Position numbers and translations under genes: made by a program. Shown here one piece after another: positions 17,277-26,400 of a stretch of DNA of 64,000 nucleotides. Numbering within the stretch: position 1 is the stretch's first letter; every line of letters begins with the position of its first letter. Under the pieces are notes generated by a model, which saw only the letters and a program-made list of their open reading frames with translations, did not search any database and was not told the DNA's origin. This stretch comes from Dysgonomonas gadei ATCC BAA-286 (GTDB lineage: Bacteria > Bacteroidota > Bacteroidia > Bacteroidales > Dysgonomonadaceae), in NCBI RefSeq assembly GCF_000213555.1, contig NZ_GL891985.1, positions 120,618 to 184,617 of the forward strand, written 5' to 3'.

Positions 17277-17412
17277 AAAAAGGGGTGAAAGAGACTGGCT
17301 TGAGGTAAGCTATCAGTCCCTTCCAAGATTGATACATCACTGCATTATAGTGTTTGTATGATGCCCGTTCTTTTGAAGTTGAGGGATGACACGGACATAA
17401 TTCCCCCCTTTT
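17277..17412. other. Structured intergenic segment, possible RNA or element relic
   Basis: Lies between the acetyltransferase pseudogene and the SusCD operon. A closing stem AAAAGGGG (17278-17285) with CCCCTTTT (17405-17412) encloses two clear hairpins. One is GACTG-GCTT / AAGC-CAGTC at 17293-17318. The other is ATACA-CACT / AGTG-TGTAT at 17332-17359. A weaker CCGT/ACGG pair (17365-17368 with 17391-17394) completes a branched shape. It may be a small RNA or the remains of a mobile element. Confidence 0.35.
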
Positions 17413-17417
17413 AGTAT

Positions 17418-17448
17418 AAAGCCCGAGGCAATAAGAACTCCGGGCTTT
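17418..17448. terminator. Bidirectional terminator hairpin
   Basis: AAAGCCCG (17418-17425) pairs with CGGGCTTT (17441-17448). It is placed between the plus-strand pdxB/acetyltransferase unit and the 3' end of the minus-strand SusCD operon (17481), so it can serve both. Confidence 0.7.
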
Positions 17449-17480
17449 TGATTTTACAATTTATTATTGATCAGCAATTT

Positions 17481-17990
17481 TTAGTCTTCAGCCCAACCAG
17501 TGAAACGATAGCCTTCTGCTTTATAAGTCTTTCCTGGGAACCGTGAATTTGTAAAAGTGAAAGATATAGCATCCGCCACAGTACCTGACGGCGCAGTTGC
17601 ACCTTTTAGCGTGACCTTTCCACCTGTAAGGGTAAATGTGGTGGTAGAGGTGGCTACATTCCCGGCTAAGTTCTCAATATTAGTTCCTGAAAAAGCAAGA
17701 GAACCTAAATCACAATTGATTTTTCCATTAATTGAATAAGCATTTGATCCACTAAGAGCATAACCTCCGATGCGCAACCAGCACTGAGTAGTGGAACCAT
17801 CTATTGTATTGGAAATTTCACAATAGTTTTTATACACCTGTGTCCCCGCTTCATCTGTTACTATCACTCTGTATTTACCACCTAAGGGATGAATGGAAGA
17901 ATATTCAATTTCATAATCTCCATATGTATCGCAGGAAAAGAATCCCAGAAGTAGCAAGAATAAGAATGGAATATATTTTATTTGTTTCAT
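17481..17990 (-). CDS. SusCD-associated lipoprotein (lipid-binding hydrolase-like family)
   Basis: A 169-aa predicted lipoprotein. The signal peptide runs to a lipobox cysteine (LLLLGFFSC, Cys20). The mature part is beta-rich: it starts with IHPLGGKYRVIVTDEAG and continues with WLRIGGYAL and FTFTNSRFPGKTYKAEGYRFTGW. This fits the Bacteroidetes 'putative lipid-binding hydrolase' family often found beside SusC/SusD pairs (family recalled, not searched). It is the third gene of the operon, 50 nt after the SusD-like gene, and is probably surface-exposed or periplasm-facing on the outer membrane. Confidence 0.65.
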   Translation of the reverse strand: MKQIKYIPFLFLLLLGFFSCDTYGDYEIEYSSIHPLGGKYRVIVTDEAGTQVYKNYCEISNTIDGSTTQCWLRIGGYALSGSNAYSINGKINCDLGSLAFSGTNIENLAGNVATSTTTFTLTGGKVTLKGATAPSGTVADAISFTFTNSRFPGKTYKAEGYRFTGWAED

Positions 17991-18040
17991 ATTTTATTTT
18001 ATTAAGTACTGAATACTAAAATTGGAATTGATGTTTCATA

Positions 18041-19606
18041 TTACTTGTCTTTAGCGACCTGCCACCATAGAGGTTCTTGTGTAGGTTGAGTCGCCGGAGC
18101 ATTAGGATTGTACAGAGCCGACACGTTTGGTACAGGCAATCGCCGAGGGATCTCTCTTGGCTGAAGGACTGTTTCACCTGGAGCGATCAAAGTTCCCAAC
18201 TCATAATCTGCCTCTAATCCCGGAGTAACATTGCTTACACGCACTTTTTGAGCATCGCTAATTGCAGGAATACCTGTACGGTTACGATCCATCCATGAAT
18301 CCCACGAATTGGCTTTTACTCCTGCTATCCATTTTTGAGTTAAAATGCTCTTCAACATAGTATCTAGAGATGAGCTATTGAAAGCATACGCCCCCCCTGT
18401 TTTTATGAAATCAGCCGCATTATATCCCCAACGTGCAAATGCCTGACGCACACCTTCTTCATAAGCAGTTTTAGCCTCTGCAGTTTTACCTAGTCTTGCC
18501 TGCGCTTCAGCTACCTGAAAATATGATTCTGCAGTATTCATCAAATACACAGCATCGGAGAAAGCTTGCTTGTACGCTGACGATTTGGTAAGAGGCACAG
18601 GATCTTCTCCTTTAGGATCTGAAGATGGTTTGGTACCACATGGTAGTCCTCCGTACATTTCTCTTGTTGTAAGTGTTTGTCCTTTAGCAATAGAGTCTGT
18701 CGCAGCAGAAGTTATTTCATATACTTGTTCGATGCGTGGATCATTTGAGGCTAACAAAAATTCAAGAAACGTATGACAAGCTCTTATATTTACCCGTGTA
18801 TTTAATTGACGGATATTATACTCATATAAAGGATTTCCTTTGTTGGTTGCATCCTCAAAAGCCGTAAAGGCACAATCTTCTGTAAGCAACCCTCCAGCGT
18901 TAATCAAAGAAGCTATCTGTGTTTTATTTGCCTCAAAATCGCGCATATAAAGTTTCAGTTTCAAACTTTTAGCAAAAGCAATCCATTTGTCAATATTTCC
19001 TCCAAAGAAATAATCTCCTGTAGTAATAACAGGATTCGATCCTCCTTTAGCATCTGGAGCCTTTGCAATTGCTTCATCTAAGAGATTAATAATTCCTGGA
19101 TATACAACAGTCTTACTATCATCATATTTTGGGGATCTATATTCATTCGCATTGAGAGTTTCTGTAAATGGTATATCACCATAAAAGTCTGTAAGCATAT
19201 GATAGTTGTACGCTGTCAATATCTTACCAATTACCCAATAGTTCCAAGCACTCTTTTCTTCTGCAAGGGAAACCATTATTTTTAAGTCAGGCAATGTATT
19301 AGCATAAGCATTGGTCCAAAATGCATTGTATGAATCCTGATTTAGGGTATAATTTACAGTTGTATTATACTGATTAGTAGTATTTCCCTGAGTCACATAC
19401 TGATTCCATAAATCACCTAGTAACTGCCCGTTTAATCCCCATTGAGCTACAGTAGTGGCTCCCGTAGAAGGCAGTAAGGTTCCCAGTGTCGCTTCTGTAG
19501 GATAATTCGGGTTATTGTTGATATCTAAATACTCATCACATGAAATAAGTGATATACTTGACAAAAACACCAACAAGGTTTTATATAAAAATTTCTTCTT
19601 TTTCAT
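18041..19606 (-). CDS. SusD/RagB-like outer-membrane lipoprotein
   Basis: A 521-aa ligand-binding lipoprotein that caps its SusC partner on the cell surface. The signal peptide ends in the lipobox SLISC (Cys23), followed by DEYLDINNNPNYPTEAT, typical of the SusD-like_2 branch. TPR-like helices run through the protein (for example ESYFQVAEAQARLGKTAEAKTAYEEGV cut over residues about 355-380). The C-terminus has the usual EIPRRLPVPNVSALYNPNAP. It lies 22 nt after the SusC gene. The SusD-like_2 branch often sits in operons without glycoside hydrolases, as here. Confidence 0.92.
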   Translation of the reverse strand: MKKKKFLYKTLLVFLSSISLISCDEYLDINNNPNYPTEATLGTLLPSTGATTVAQWGLNGQLLGDLWNQYVTQGNTTNQYNTTVNYTLNQDSYNAFWTNAYANTLPDLKIMVSLAEEKSAWNYWVIGKILTAYNYHMLTDFYGDIPFTETLNANEYRSPKYDDSKTVVYPGIINLLDEAIAKAPDAKGGSNPVITTGDYFFGGNIDKWIAFAKSLKLKLYMRDFEANKTQIASLINAGGLLTEDCAFTAFEDATNKGNPLYEYNIRQLNTRVNIRACHTFLEFLLASNDPRIEQVYEITSAATDSIAKGQTLTTREMYGGLPCGTKPSSDPKGEDPVPLTKSSAYKQAFSDAVYLMNTAESYFQVAEAQARLGKTAEAKTAYEEGVRQAFARWGYNAADFIKTGGAYAFNSSSLDTMLKSILTQKWIAGVKANSWDSWMDRNRTGIPAISDAQKVRVSNVTPGLEADYELGTLIAPGETVLQPREIPRRLPVPNVSALYNPNAPATQPTQEPLWWQVAKDK

Positions 19607-19628
19607 ATTTTTTTCTTCGTTAGATTGA

Positions 19629-22600
19629 TTAAAATTCTACCTTAATAGCTCCTCCTAAACTTCTGTAAGAAGCAGCACTGGATATTTCTCCGAATTCGGA
19701 AGTCAGGTCGTTACCCATATTTGCAACCTCAGGGTCTACATAGTTATTTTTCTTAGGAGTAAATAAGAAAAGGTTTCGGCCAATGAAACTTATTACAACC
19801 TTACTTAAAGGTGTAGAGTTTAGAAACTTCTTCGGCACATCATAAGATAGTGTTATTTCACGGATCTTAAAGAAATCTTTAGGTATAACCATATCATCCC
19901 TAACCAAAGGGTTGCTCGAATAATTACCAAAAGAACTGAATGAACTGCTTGATACAGGAATATTGTTTTCCACATACTCGCCATTTACTATTTTAACAGA
20001 ATGTGGATAAATAAAGGTATTACGTTCATTAAACACTGTTTGAGTTGAATTACCATTGAAATGCGTAATATACGATGTATTGGATGCCATCCATCCTCCT
20101 TTATGCCAGTCTCCCACAATTGTTAATCCCCAGTTTTTGTATTTAAGAGCAGTATTTAATCCCAAAATAAAATCTGGTTGTGATGAGCCGATCACTTTTT
20201 TCTTAGTGGTTGACGGGGTAGGCAATCCATTGCTGGAGGTAATGATTGTATAACCATAATAAGGGCTATTTTCATCCTCTACGCGGGCAACGTCCGGTAT
20301 CTGAAACGTTCCTATTTCTTCGCCTAGTCTCATCTTATATTCTACACCGCGCCAAGAGTAGATATTGTATTCTTTTATTTCATCCCAAAGTTTAAGTACC
20401 TTACCTGTGTTTTTGGTAAATGTACCATTCACTGTCCATTCCCAGTCTTTTGTGCGGATCGGAGTCACACCGGCAGCGATTTCTACCCCTTTGTTTTCCA
20501 AAAGACCTATGTTTTTAGTTTCGGTTGTATAGCCTAATTCAGGAGCAAGTGTAGCCGGTATGATCTGGTTTTTGGTACGTTTGTTATAATAAGAAAAGTC
20601 TACATGAACCCGGTTATCGAAAAAGTTACCTTGCAATCCCAATTCATATTCTGTAGTTATTTCAGGTTTCAAATCCGAGTTTGGCAGTCTGTTATTTTCA
20701 CTAAGTCCCGATACACCACCAATAGGTAAACGTGTGTAATAGAAGGTGGAAGAAGTTAATGGTGTATACCATGACGAAGTCCGGTAAACATCTGTATCAT
20801 TACCTGTTTGTCCTAAAGCTGCACGTATTTTCAAGAAGTCTACTTTACTATTTTTCAGTGTAGGAAGCAGCTCTGTAAGAATAAGGGAAACATTGGCCCC
20901 TCCATAGAAATAGCTATTTTTATCTTTTGGCAATGTAGACGATAAATCGTTACGGGCCGATAGATTCAGATACACGAAGTTTTTGTAGCCTATTTCAGCT
21001 TGTCCAAATACTCCGATTAAGCGCCTTCTTTCGGAATACTGTTCGGAAATGGCGGCCGATGTTGTATTTTGCAAATTGTACCATCCAGGAACATCTAATC
21101 CATTTACATATCCTCCTGTATATTGATATGTACGTTGATTCAGGTTCCACCCCGCTGTACCGCCAATAGTGAAGTCTGCTATTTTATAATCTGCAGAGAG
21201 GAATGCTGTCGCATCTAACTGATCTCTGTTATATCTGTAATTTGAATAGTATCCATTTTGTGGAGTCGCACCTCCCAAATCGCTATAAGATCCTGGGGAA
21301 AAAGACGTTTTAGCATTTATATTTTCTCTGTCATAATTAAGAAAGTCTCCACCTAGCCGTGCAGTGGCTTTAAGTCCTCCAAACAATTGATAAGAAGCTT
21401 CAATCTTACCGTATGTATGGTTATCCTGATATAAATAATAGTTATTGTCAACCATCCAGTAAGGGTTAGTGGCATAGAAAGTATAATAGTTATCAAGATT
21501 ATAACGTTCATCATTATAGTTCTTCATTTCTGAATAGTTTACATCCACTGCATGCTGTAAAAGTTCCATCTCCATTTGTTCTGTACGACGGATATCTTTA
21601 CGAGCAAAGTTGACAGATACATCAAGTGAGAACTTATCCCATTTCGCATTTCCGCGCAAAGAAATTGTATTACGTGAATATTTATCACCATCATTAGGCA
21701 AGGTTCCATTACTGCTTACATTTCCATAAGAGGCATAAATTCCGAGTTTATCTGTTCCATAGCGTACCGATAGAACATTATTTAATTCGGAACCGGTCTT
21801 GTAAAAGTTACGGATATTATCTTTCACATACGAAAAAGGCTTTGTCATTACTGGATCCAGTTGATCTGACCCCCACTCATGGATAGTTCCATCGAGGCGT
21901 GGCCCCCACGAACCATTCTCTGCCCTGTCCCAAGCACCCCAGCCTTGTCCATACAGGTCTTGGGTCTGCATAACACGGAGAACATTTGATGCAGTAAACG
22001 CACCGTCATAAGATATAGTGAGCTTTTCATTTTTTGCTCTTTTAGTTGTTATCATTATAACACCATTAGCTGCACGCGAACCGTAAAGTGCAGTTGCTGA
22101 CGCACCTTTCAATACAGTTACGGATTCCACGTCTTCAGAGTTTATGTCATTGGCACTATTGCCAAAGTCTACATAATCAGTCCCTAAACGCTCATTCGTA
22201 ATTGGTACACCATCAACAATATACAGAGGATTATTATTATTAAAAGAAGATATACCACGGATCAGTACCTTTTGTGAGGTTCCGGTAGGTCCTGCTGTCG
22301 AAATATTAACTCCGGCTACCTTACCGTTCAAGCCACTCATTACAGATCCGGATTTCGCTGCTGATATTTCATCTGATTTGATTTGAGTAGCAGCATATCC
22401 TAATATCTTCTGATCGCGTTGTATGCCCATTGCTGTTACCACAACTTCATTCATTACTTTGGCATCTTGTTCCAATACCACCCTCATCTCTGCTCTGGCA
22501 GTTTCTTCTTTCGATTTCATCCCTATCAGGGAGAATACCAATGTTGATTTTCCTTCGGGAAGATTAATAGAGAACACTCCCTCAACATCAGTTACAGTAC

Positions 22601-22751
22601 CGATAGTAGTACCTTTCACTACCACAGATACGCCTATGGCGGGCTCTCCCAGATCATCAACAACAGTCCCCGTGATCTTTGTTGTTTGTGCCGCAATGTA
22701 TCCGATACTTAGAAATAAGCAGGATAGAATCAATAACAACCTTTTTTTCAT
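19629..22751 (-). CDS. SusC/RagA family TonB-dependent outer-membrane transporter
   Basis: A 1040-aa TonB-dependent importer. Signal peptide about 1-22, then a carboxypeptidase-regulatory-like domain (ITGTVVDDLGEPAIGVSVVV, about 26-105). The TonB box region is NEVVVTAMGI. The plug contains VRIRGISS-type sequence (VLIRGISSFNNNNPLYIVDG) and EDVESVTVLKGASATALYGS. The 22-strand barrel ends in GGAIKVEF, with a terminal Phe. ATG 22751 is preferred over an in-frame GTG 9 nt upstream. It is first of three genes (SusC, SusD, lipoprotein). No degradative enzyme, ECF sigma/anti-sigma pair or hybrid sensor is adjacent, so the nutrient is unknown. Confidence 0.93.
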   Translation of the reverse strand: MKKRLLLILSCLFLSIGYIAAQTTKITGTVVDDLGEPAIGVSVVVKGTTIGTVTDVEGVFSINLPEGKSTLVFSLIGMKSKEETARAEMRVVLEQDAKVMNEVVVTAMGIQRDQKILGYAATQIKSDEISAAKSGSVMSGLNGKVAGVNISTAGPTGTSQKVLIRGISSFNNNNPLYIVDGVPITNERLGTDYVDFGNSANDINSEDVESVTVLKGASATALYGSRAANGVIMITTKRAKNEKLTISYDGAFTASNVLRVMQTQDLYGQGWGAWDRAENGSWGPRLDGTIHEWGSDQLDPVMTKPFSYVKDNIRNFYKTGSELNNVLSVRYGTDKLGIYASYGNVSSNGTLPNDGDKYSRNTISLRGNAKWDKFSLDVSVNFARKDIRRTEQMEMELLQHAVDVNYSEMKNYNDERYNLDNYYTFYATNPYWMVDNNYYLYQDNHTYGKIEASYQLFGGLKATARLGGDFLNYDRENINAKTSFSPGSYSDLGGATPQNGYYSNYRYNRDQLDATAFLSADYKIADFTIGGTAGWNLNQRTYQYTGGYVNGLDVPGWYNLQNTTSAAISEQYSERRRLIGVFGQAEIGYKNFVYLNLSARNDLSSTLPKDKNSYFYGGANVSLILTELLPTLKNSKVDFLKIRAALGQTGNDTDVYRTSSWYTPLTSSTFYYTRLPIGGVSGLSENNRLPNSDLKPEITTEYELGLQGNFFDNRVHVDFSYYNKRTKNQIIPATLAPELGYTTETKNIGLLENKGVEIAAGVTPIRTKDWEWTVNGTFTKNTGKVLKLWDEIKEYNIYSWRGVEYKMRLGEEIGTFQIPDVARVEDENSPYYGYTIITSSNGLPTPSTTKKKVIGSSQPDFILGLNTALKYKNWGLTIVGDWHKGGWMASNTSYITHFNGNSTQTVFNERNTFIYPHSVKIVNGEYVENNIPVSSSSFSSFGNYSSNPLVRDDMVIPKDFFKIREITLSYDVPKKFLNSTPLSKVVISFIGRNLFLFTPKKNNYVDPEVANMGNDLTSEFGEISSAASYRSLGGAIKVEF

Positions 22752-22919
22752 ATTACACACACTCTTTTTAGATTAGTACTACATATTCGACTGTTTCAAT
22801 ATGATTTTATATTTGCCATGTTATTTTCATTATGAAATAATAAAACTCAGAAATGACTCAAAATGATTATTAATCGACAAATAAACGTTCATAGTGATAG
22901 ATCTCATTTTTATAGTCGA

Positions 22920-22927
22920 CAAATGTA
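22920..22927 (-). promoter_or_regulatory. -7 promoter element for the SusCD operon
   Basis: TACATTTG on the minus strand (TAnnTTTG), with a TTTG 21 nt further upstream (22949-22952). This implies a 5' leader of about 160 nt before the SusC start, AT-rich and without a clear structure. Confidence 0.5.
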
Positions 22928-23095
22928 CAACAATTTTTCAATTATGTACAAAAATTTATAAAAAAGTGCAATATTTAACAATTATGACTATTTTATATAC
23001 TAAAAGAATCTTTATGTCATTTTTGAGCATTATTTGTGTCATTTTTATAAAGATTCACTTGAGCTTAGATAGTAGAAAAGAGGAATGTTTTTTAG

Positions 23096-23272
23096 ATAGC
23101 TTTTTTTTTAGAAATTGATAATCAACGGTTACAGGAACATAGCGTATTTAAATTGAAGCATTTATACACTTTTTATCCTGTCACTTTCCTAAACAATGGA
23201 AACAAAGGCTTAACAGGAGGGATAGCCTATCAATTCTTAACTAACTTCCAAGAAAATACAAAAACAAAATAA
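23096..23272 (+). pseudogene. Protein-like 3' gene fragment, no start codon
   Basis: In the 693-nt gap between the SusC gene and rpoC, a 58-codon open frame ends at TAA 23270-23272 and has no ATG. Its last 45 residues look like real protein (HLYTFYPVTFLNNGNKGL then TGGIAYQFLTNFQENTKTK), with ordinary codon use for this genome. It could be the tail of a deleted gene. I do not recognise the family. The rest of this gap holds the SusCD promoter and the rpoC terminator and is otherwise AT-rich. Confidence 0.35.
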
Positions 23273-23383
23273 TTGATATTCCGATATAGTACTTTACAGT
23301 CCCGTTACAAGGCGACTTGCAATCACCGGCTTGATATTATCACAACATAGAGTACGGCAAATGGGATGCTTAAAATTTGTACA

Positions 23384-23420
23384 ATAAAAAAAGAGGAGTG
23401 ACATTACATCACCCCTCCTT
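23384..23420 (-). terminator. Intrinsic terminator of the rpoBC operon
   Basis: On the minus strand, AAGGAGGGGTGA pairs with TCACTCCTCTT (plus-strand arms 23391-23401 and 23409-23420), followed by a run of seven T (plus-strand A run just before 23391). It is located 25 nt after the rpoC stop. Confidence 0.9.
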
Positions 23421-23444
23421 CTAACTATATAAAAGAATAATTAA

Positions 23445-26400
23445 TTATTCTACGGCGTCAAAATCTACAACAGTCTTTCTCGTAGCAGCAATTCTGTCAA
23501 AGTCTTCTTTGGTACCAACTACAAGTTTTTCGAATTCACGCTGACCTGTACCTGCAGGAAGCAAGTGTCCACAGATTACGTTCTCTTTCAAACCTTCCAG
23601 CCTGTCCACTTTCGCGTTGATAGCAGCGTCGTTCAGTACTTTTGTAGTTTCCTGGAACGAAGCGGCCGACATAAAGCTTTGAGTTTGAAGGGCTGCACGT
23701 GTGATACCCTGAAGTATTTGGTTAGCTGTAGCAGGAATTGCATCACGCACTTCTACCGGGCGAAGGTCTCTACGTTTGAGCATAGAGTTCTCATCTCTCA
23801 GTTTACGTGCGGTTACAATCTGTCCCGGCTCGAATGTTGCAGAATCACCACCATCAAGGACTACTTTTTTGCCCCAGATTCGGTCATTCTCTTCCATTAC
23901 ATCGTATTTATCGATAACCTGTTGTTCAAGGAAGCGTGTATCTCCCGGATCAATCACTTCTACCTTGCGCATCATCTGACGCACAATTACTTCGAAGTGT
24001 TTATCGTTGATCTTCACACCTTGCAGACGATATACATCCTGTACTTCGTTTACAATGTATTCCTGAACAGCTGTTGGTCCCATGATAGCCAGAATATCCG
24101 AAGGAGTGGTTGCTCCGTCCGATAATGGCATACCTGCTCTTACGAAGTCATTCTCCTGCACAAGGATCTGTTTCGAAAGAGGAACAAGGTACTTCTTCAC
24201 TTCTCCAAGTTTAGACGTAACTATAACCTCTCTGTTACCACGTTTGATCTTACCAAATGAGATTTCTCCGTCGATTTCAGATACCACAGCAGGGTTGGAA
24301 GGATTACGAGCCTCGAACAACTCGGTCACACGAGGCAAACCTCCCGTGATATCACCCGCTTTACCTACGGCACGAGGAATCTTAACAAGTACATCTCCGG
24401 CTTTGATAGTGTCATTATCATCTTTTACTATGTGAGCACCTAATGGTAAGCTGTACATTTTCATCATATTCCCTTTTTCGTCAAGGATATGAGCCTCCGG
24501 TGCTTTGGTTTTATCACGTGATTCAACGATAATCTTTTCTTTCAAACCGGTTTGTTCGTCCGACTCAACTTTGTATGTTACATTCTCAATAACATTTTCA
24601 AATTTGATACGTCCGGTTGCTTCAGAAATAATAACTGCGTTAAACGGATCCCATTCGCAGATAAGGTCATCTTTCTTCACTTTGGCCCCATCTTTGAAAT
24701 AAAGTTTGGAACCATAAGGTATATTGTGAGTAAGAAGGACAATTTTAGTATTCGGGTCAACCAAACGAAGTTCAACCAAACGGCTAACTACGATTTGTGT
24801 CTTTTTACCGGTTTCATCAATTGCTTCTACGATACGCAGATCGTCGATTTCCAATACTCCGTCATATTTTGCAACGATACTACTTTCGGTAGCAATGTTA
24901 GAGGCGATACCCCCAACGTGGAATGTACGAAGTGTCAGCTGTGTACCCGGCTCACCGATTGACTGTGCTGCGATTACGCCGACAGCCTCACCACGCTGAA
25001 CCATTCGCCCTGTGGCAAGGTTACGTCCATAACATTTTCCACAAACACCTTTTTTTGATTCACAGGTAAGCACCGAGCGTATTTCAACACTTTCGATAGG
25101 AGAGTTTTGAATTTTGGCTGCGGTATCTTCTTTGATTTCTTCACCCGATTTAACGATTAGTTCGCCTGTCAACGGATGTTGTATATCGTGAACAGATACA
25201 CGGCCTAAGATACGTTCGTAAAGAGAAGCCACAACTTCTTCGTTGTTCTTCAACTCTGTACAAACAAGTCCGCGAAGTGTTCCACAATCTTCTTCATTGA
25301 TGATAACATCTTGAGAAACGTCAACCAGACGACGGGTTAAGTAACCGGCATCGGCTGTTTTCAAAGCTGTATCCGCAAGACCTTTACGCGCACCGTGGGT
25401 AGAGATAAAGTACTCTAACACCGACAGACCTTCTTTAAAGTTGGAAAGGATCGGGTTCTCAATAATCTGAGCACCTTCAGCTCCACTCTTCTGGGGTTTT
25501 GCCATCAAACCACGCATACCTGACAACTGACGGATCTGCTCTTTCGAACCACGGGCTCCTGAATCCAACATCATATATACAGAGTTGAATCCCTGATTGT
25601 CTTCCGATAATTGTTTCATCAGGATATTTGACAATCTGGAGTTAACGTGAGTCCATGTATCAATAATCTGATTGTAACGTTCGTTGTAGGTAATGAATCC
25701 CATGTTGTAGTTATTCATTATCTGCTCAACCTCGTCATAACCCTGAAGTACCAATTCATCTTTTTCTTCCGGTATGATTACATCCTCAAGATTGAACGAT
25801 AATCCTCCACGGAATGCCATTGTATATCCTAAGTCTTTTATATCGTCGAGGAACTGGGCTGTTTTAGCAACTCCGGCTACTTTGATCACGTTACCGATGA
25901 TATCACGAAGTGATTTCTTAGAAAGTACTTCATTGATAAAACCTACTTCTACCGGTGTCTTCTCGTTAACAAGAACACGTCCGACAGTAGTTTCACGCAT
26001 CAGTTTAGCAACGTTTCCTGTTTCATCCAGATCATTTACATATACTTTAATAAGGGCATGAATATCTACTTTTCCTTCATTATAAGCGATGATCGCTTCT
26101 TCGGGTCCGTAGAATATAAGGCCTTCGCCTTTAGCTCCCTTGCGTATCTTAGTAATATAATATAATCCGAGAACCATGTCCTGAGATGGTACAGTAATAG
26201 GTGCGCCATTCGCAGGGTTAAGGATATTGTGAGATGCAAGCATCAACATCTGCGCTTCGAGGATAGCTTCATTACCTAGTGGTAAGTGAACGGCCATCTG
26301 GTCACCGTCGAAGTCGGCATTGAACGCCGTACACGATAGTGGGTGCAACTGGATTGCCTTACCTCCGATCATTTTCGGCTGGAATGCCTGTATACCTAAA

